Origin: Anaerolineae bacterium
Lineage (GTDB): Bacteria; Chloroflexota; Anaerolineae; JAFGEY01
DNA length: 24,716 nucleotides
NCBI GenBank assembly: GCA_016929205.1
Contig: JAFGJF010000296.1
Span: 1-24,716 of the forward strand
Reading direction: 5' to 3'
Shown: positions 22,432 to 24,716 of the stretch, one piece after another
Position numbering within the stretch: position 1 is the first letter of the stretch
How the letters are laid out: each line of letters begins with the position of its first letter
Notes under the pieces: generated by a model
Told to the model about the DNA's origin: nothing
The model's input: the letters and a program-made list of their open reading frames with translations, nothing else
Database searches by the model: none
Translations under genes and position numbers: made by a program

Positions 22432-22950
22432 CTACGCATCCATTGGGACGAGCGCAAATACATCATAACCATCCAACTTGTCGCGGCCATTCAAAAAGGT
22501 CAATTCGATCACAAAGGCAATGCCGGCCACTTGACCATCCAATTGTTCGACCAATTCGCATGTGGCCTTGGCCGTGCCGCCTGTTGCCAGCAGATCGTCA
22601 ACAATGAGTACCTTTTGGCCGGGCTGAATTGCATCCCGATGCATTTCGAGCGCATTGGTGCCATATTCCAGCGTATACTCGGCACGAACCGTTTCGGCCG
22701 GCAATTTGTCTGGTTTGCGAACCGGCACAAAACCTATTCCCATCTCATAGGCCAGAATAGCCCCCCAAATGAATCCACGAGACTCGACGCCAACGACGAC
22801 GTCGATGGCCTGATTCTCATAGCGTTCCAAAAATGCCTTGACCGAGGCCGCCAGGGCGTCAGGCGCTTTTAACAGCGTGGTGACATCTTTGAACTGGACA
22901 CCTTGAATCGGAAAATCAGGGACGTTGCGAATATGCCGCGCAAGGTTCAT
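22432..22950 (-). CDS. apt: Adenine phosphoribosyltransferase
   Basis: 172 residues, the standard length. It converts adenine plus PRPP to AMP and pyrophosphate for purine salvage in the cytoplasm. The N-terminal IRNVPDFPIQGVQFKDVT is typical of Apt. VESRGF (55-60) lies in the conserved core, and the PRPP-binding motif VLIVDDLLATGGTA (114-127) is intact. The flexible-loop region with RKPDKLP and EYGT is also present. GAGGAG lies 6 bases before the ATG. The gene is 25 bases downstream of the ACT protein and probably co-transcribed with it. In some bacteria apt neighbours a (p)ppGpp synthetase, but not here. Confidence 0.95.
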   Translation of the reverse strand: MNLARHIRNVPDFPIQGVQFKDVTTLLKAPDALAASVKAFLERYENQAIDVVVGVESRGFIWGAILAYEMGIGFVPVRKPDKLPAETVRAEYTLEYGTNALEMHRDAIQPGQKVLIVDDLLATGGTAKATCELVEQLDGQVAGIAFVIELTFLNGRDKLDGYDVFALVPMDA

Positions 22951-22975
22951 ACATGACTCCTCTTTTTAAAAGCTG

Positions 22976-23449
22976 CTATGGTAACTCGAATGTTTCGCGC
23001 ATCGCCGTGACGGCTTCTTCCAGGCGACCAGCATCAATGACACAGGACATTGTCGAGATCGAGGTGCTGATGGCAAGAATATTGATCCCTCTGCTGCCCA
23101 GGGCGGAAAACATTTCGCCCGCAACCCCTGGTCGTTCGCGAAAATCAGACCCAAAAATCGAAATGATCGCCACATTGGGACGCTGGATCACTTTTTCGGC
23201 CCCCAACTCACGTCGTACGTCCTCGAGGATTTCTTGAGCGAGTTCCATGTTCTCCTGTGAAATACAAAAGATGACGTGATCGTTATCCAAAATGTCTATA
23301 CACTGCACGATAAACTGCACATTAATGCCCTTTTTGCCAAGAGCATCTAGCACCCGGCCTGCAGTGCCGGGACGATCTGGGATCGACATAACGCCAACTT
23401 TGGCCAAATTGGTCGTTTGCATAATTCCGCCGATTTTGGTTTTTGACAT
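22976..23449 (-). CDS. Stand-alone double ACT-domain protein, aspartate-kinase regulatory-like
   Basis: 157 residues made of two ACT domains (about 18-85 and 93-157) with no catalytic part. The second half, with SIFGSDFRERPGVAGEMFSA and then GINILAISTS and an ending AMRETFEL, closely follows the C-terminal ACT pair of aspartate kinase, the part that binds lysine or threonine. It may act as a separate regulatory subunit or as an amino-acid sensor. An in-frame ATG-less start for a free kinase beta subunit is known in other bacteria, but no kinase is adjacent here. The ATG at 23449 follows GGGGGGAG; a GTG 18 bases upstream is less likely. It is first in a pair with apt. Confidence 0.82.
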   Translation of the reverse strand: MSKTKIGGIMQTTNLAKVGVMSIPDRPGTAGRVLDALGKKGINVQFIVQCIDILDNDHVIFCISQENMELAQEILEDVRRELGAEKVIQRPNVAIISIFGSDFRERPGVAGEMFSALGSRGINILAISTSISTMSCVIDAGRLEEAVTAMRETFELP

Positions 23450-23522
23450 CGCTCCCCCCTTTTTCACTCAACGTAGAACCGATCTGGTCTGGCCAGTTTA
23501 GCGTCCAAAGTGTTCTAATCTA

Positions 23523-23550
23523 TTTTTACACAATACGCCCATAAAGTCAA
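23523..23550 (-). promoter_or_regulatory. Possible promoter of the ACT-apt operon
   Basis: On the minus strand: -35 TTGACT (23550-23545), 16-bp spacer, -10-like TAAAAA (23528-23523). The -35 is good and the -10 only fair. It lies about 75 bases before the ATG. Confidence 0.4.
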
Positions 23551-23579
23551 ATGGCCTCTTGGGTCGGGCGCATTTCCTA

Positions 23580-23608
23580 TTGGTTCAAATGACCCACCGT
23601 GGTAGAAT
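23580..23608 (+). promoter_or_regulatory. Possible promoter of the transposase remnant
   Basis: -35 TTGGTT (23580-23585), 17-bp spacer, -10 TAGAAT (23603-23608), followed by GGAGGGG at 23627-23633 and ATG at 23639. Confidence 0.45.
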
Positions 23609-23638
23609 AGAACAAGGGGAAACCATGGAGGGGAAGAA

Positions 23639-24162
23639 ATGGAAAGCAAAGCAATCGAACGAATGCAGGCCAAGTCACCGGAAGAAGCAATCATAGAACG
23701 GATTGGGCACGACTTCAACCTGGCACCGTTTATGGCCAGGACGCAGTTTGAACAGATGTGGCGGTATTTTGACCAGTGCCTGGGACTGAAACGAGATATT
23801 GGGCAAATGAACTTTTACAATTGAGCCTTGCTCGACTATGCTGGTGGCATTTTCCTTGGGGGAGTGCCACGAGCAATGGCCAAACGACAACCTTGACTCA
23901 CCTGGACGTTGCACTGGAGCGTTTCTACACGGGTGATACACAACGGCTCAGTGTGTTACTTCACTACGGACAGGATCCTGTTACTGCTGACTTGGGTTGG
24001 TTTCATACTTACAATGGTCGTCAAACCATCGAGGCGGGTATCAAGGAAGGCAAACAGGTCTTTCAGATGCACCATCTCAAGGTCCGTTCCGAATCAGCCC
24101 TATTCTTGCAGGAGCACTTGGCCGCTTTCGCAGCCAACTTTGTCCGTTGGGCCGCACATTAG
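23639..24162 (+). pseudogene. Internally deleted IS4-superfamily transposase remnant
   Basis: A 61-codon N-terminal piece (23639-23824) starts with a good ribosome site and ends at TGA. A C-terminal piece continues in another frame to 24162. The second piece contains Y-(2)-R-(3)-E-(6)-K, reading Y-NG-R-QTI-E-AGIKEG-K at 24010-24054. This is the YREK signature around the catalytic Glu of IS4-superfamily DDE transposases. It ends with the typical FAANFVRWA. The central part that should hold the two catalytic Asp residues is absent: about 170 codons remain of an expected ~400-450. It cannot encode an active enzyme. The exact IS group and the element's ends were not identified. Confidence 0.75.
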
Positions 24163-24253
24163 CTTACCACCCGGTGCCCACAAGAACCAGAGGGCTGGCA
24201 AGAAGAGACGTTGCCCGGTGTTAAGACGCAAACACCATCAGAACCGGGCCGCC

Positions 24254-24532
24254 CTACATGCGTTGCACAAAGTCTGCCGCCCAGAGCGCGGCAACGAGGC
24301 TGAGGACAACCGCCAGCACACCAGTCACCAAAAAGCTGGGCACGACGGTCATCGCCAGCCAGCAGGCATGGGCCACGGTCTCCGGCTGGCAGGGTGGGCC
24401 CATAGCAGTAATCAGGATCCCCTCTGGGGCAACACTGCCTTACAGGACCTCAAAGACGCCGTGCGCCGCGCCCAGCAGCCCGGCATAAAGACCCAGCGTG
24501 GAGGCGGTCACTCTGCTTGCGCGCTTGATCAT
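24254..24532 (-). pseudogene. Small two- to three-helix membrane protein gene with a nonsense codon
   Basis: From ATG 24532 the frame reads 30 codons to GVFEVL, hits TAA at 24442-24440, and continues as GSVAPEG for 61 more codons to TAG at 24254. Both halves look like one protein: Gly-rich helix with LLGAAHGVFEVL, a short loop with GPPC, then a long helix with VVPSFLVTGVLAVV and a basic end. Small membrane proteins with the pattern EHGxFEVLQGN and PNFLVTGILA are known in Firmicutes and Chloroflexota, where Gln sits at the stop position. One C-to-T change (CAA to TAA) explains it. The start overlaps the upstream stop (ATGA). A sequencing error is the main alternative. Confidence 0.65.
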
Positions 24533-24716
24533 ACCCTATCCTCTCTGCAGGACTCGAATAACTCAACCAATTCCCTGACCACCTCGGCAGTCTGTCGCTT
24601 GCGGCGCAGTGAAGGCCAGCGCACACTTCCCGAACCACAGATGGTCGCGCCCTTGGAAACGCAGATCTCGACCATCTTGGCGAGGGTCTGGTTTTGCCCC
24701 CACTTGGCAGGAAAAA
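24529..24716 (-). CDS. C-terminal end of an unidentified protein, possibly flavodoxin-like (partial)
   Basis: An open frame enters from the right edge and ends at TGA 24531-24529, giving the last 61 residues. They read like a folded alpha/beta C-terminus: GQNQTLAKMVEIC, then KGATICGSGSVRW, then a charged terminal helix with RRKRQTAEVVRELVELF. The pattern is compatible with a flavodoxin or FMN-reductase-like domain, but that is a guess. It overlaps the start of the broken membrane-protein gene by four bases (ATGA), which supports both frames as real genes of one operon. The N-terminus is outside the window. Confidence 0.55.
   Translation of the reverse strand, partial: FPAKWGQNQTLAKMVEICVSKGATICGSGSVRWPSLRRKRQTAEVVRELVELFESCREDRV

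Noticed and set aside
24258..24488. 76-codon plus-strand frame near the right end
   Set aside because: It is antisense to the broken membrane-protein gene, whose frame shows conserved-looking helices and an ATGA overlap with its neighbour.

Overview
The window looks like a piece of a bacterial chromosome from the Chloroflexota, probably near Anaerolineae. This is inferred from gene content, not measured: membrane-anchored proteins with long Thr/Pro-rich linkers, large GT-C glycosyltransferases with beta-rich C-terminal tails, a YtxH protein, and DUF4126, DUF2085 and DUF4013 membrane proteins. Genes lie on both strands in short operons. Several promoters match the housekeeping sigma-70 consensus, nearly all with a 17-bp spacer.

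Layout. 1-68 is the 3' part of a tRNA-Leu(CAA), followed by an intrinsic terminator. 194-3920 is a three-gene operon joined by ATGA overlaps: two related membrane-anchored proteins, the second with a Thr/Pro linker, then a GT39/PMT-like glycosyltransferase. 4024-4941 is a class II fructose-bisphosphate aldolase behind a consensus promoter. 4942-5222 is a hairpin-rich spacer. 5223-6139 holds a two-helix membrane protein and a YtxH protein, ending at a bidirectional terminator. On the minus strand follow DUF4126 (6247-6813), a 25-bp tandem repeat, a sulfatase (6948-8402), DUF4013 (8552-9214) and DUF2085 (9389-10216).

10300-13933 is a minus-strand operon in the order TPR-like protein, CARDB/Ig-like surface protein, miaB. 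It is driven by a promoter whose -35 box is interleaved with that of the divergent DUF2723 glycosyltransferase (14096-16450). 16569-18251 is a CoA-disulfide-reductase-like flavoprotein fused to rhodanese. A 436-bp gene-free stretch follows, then a GT4 glycosyltransferase (minus strand) divergent from the beta and gamma subunits of a 2-oxoacid:ferredoxin oxidoreductase and a patatin-like phospholipase. The apt gene and a stand-alone double-ACT protein form a minus-strand pair. The right end is degenerate: an internally deleted IS4-superfamily transposase, a small membrane-protein gene broken by one nonsense codon, and the 3' end of a further CDS.

The themes are envelope glycosylation and surface proteins (three glycosyltransferases and three anchored proteins), anaerobic or redox metabolism (ferredoxin oxidoreductase, CoADR-rhodanese) and housekeeping genes (fba, apt, miaB, tRNA). 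I see no phage, CRISPR, toxin-antitoxin or biosynthetic cluster, and no clearly new system. The most unusual items are the shared -35 divergent promoters, the shared C-terminal domain in two different GT-C families, the structured spacer at 4964-5108, the repeat-derived sulfatase stop codon and the decaying right end.
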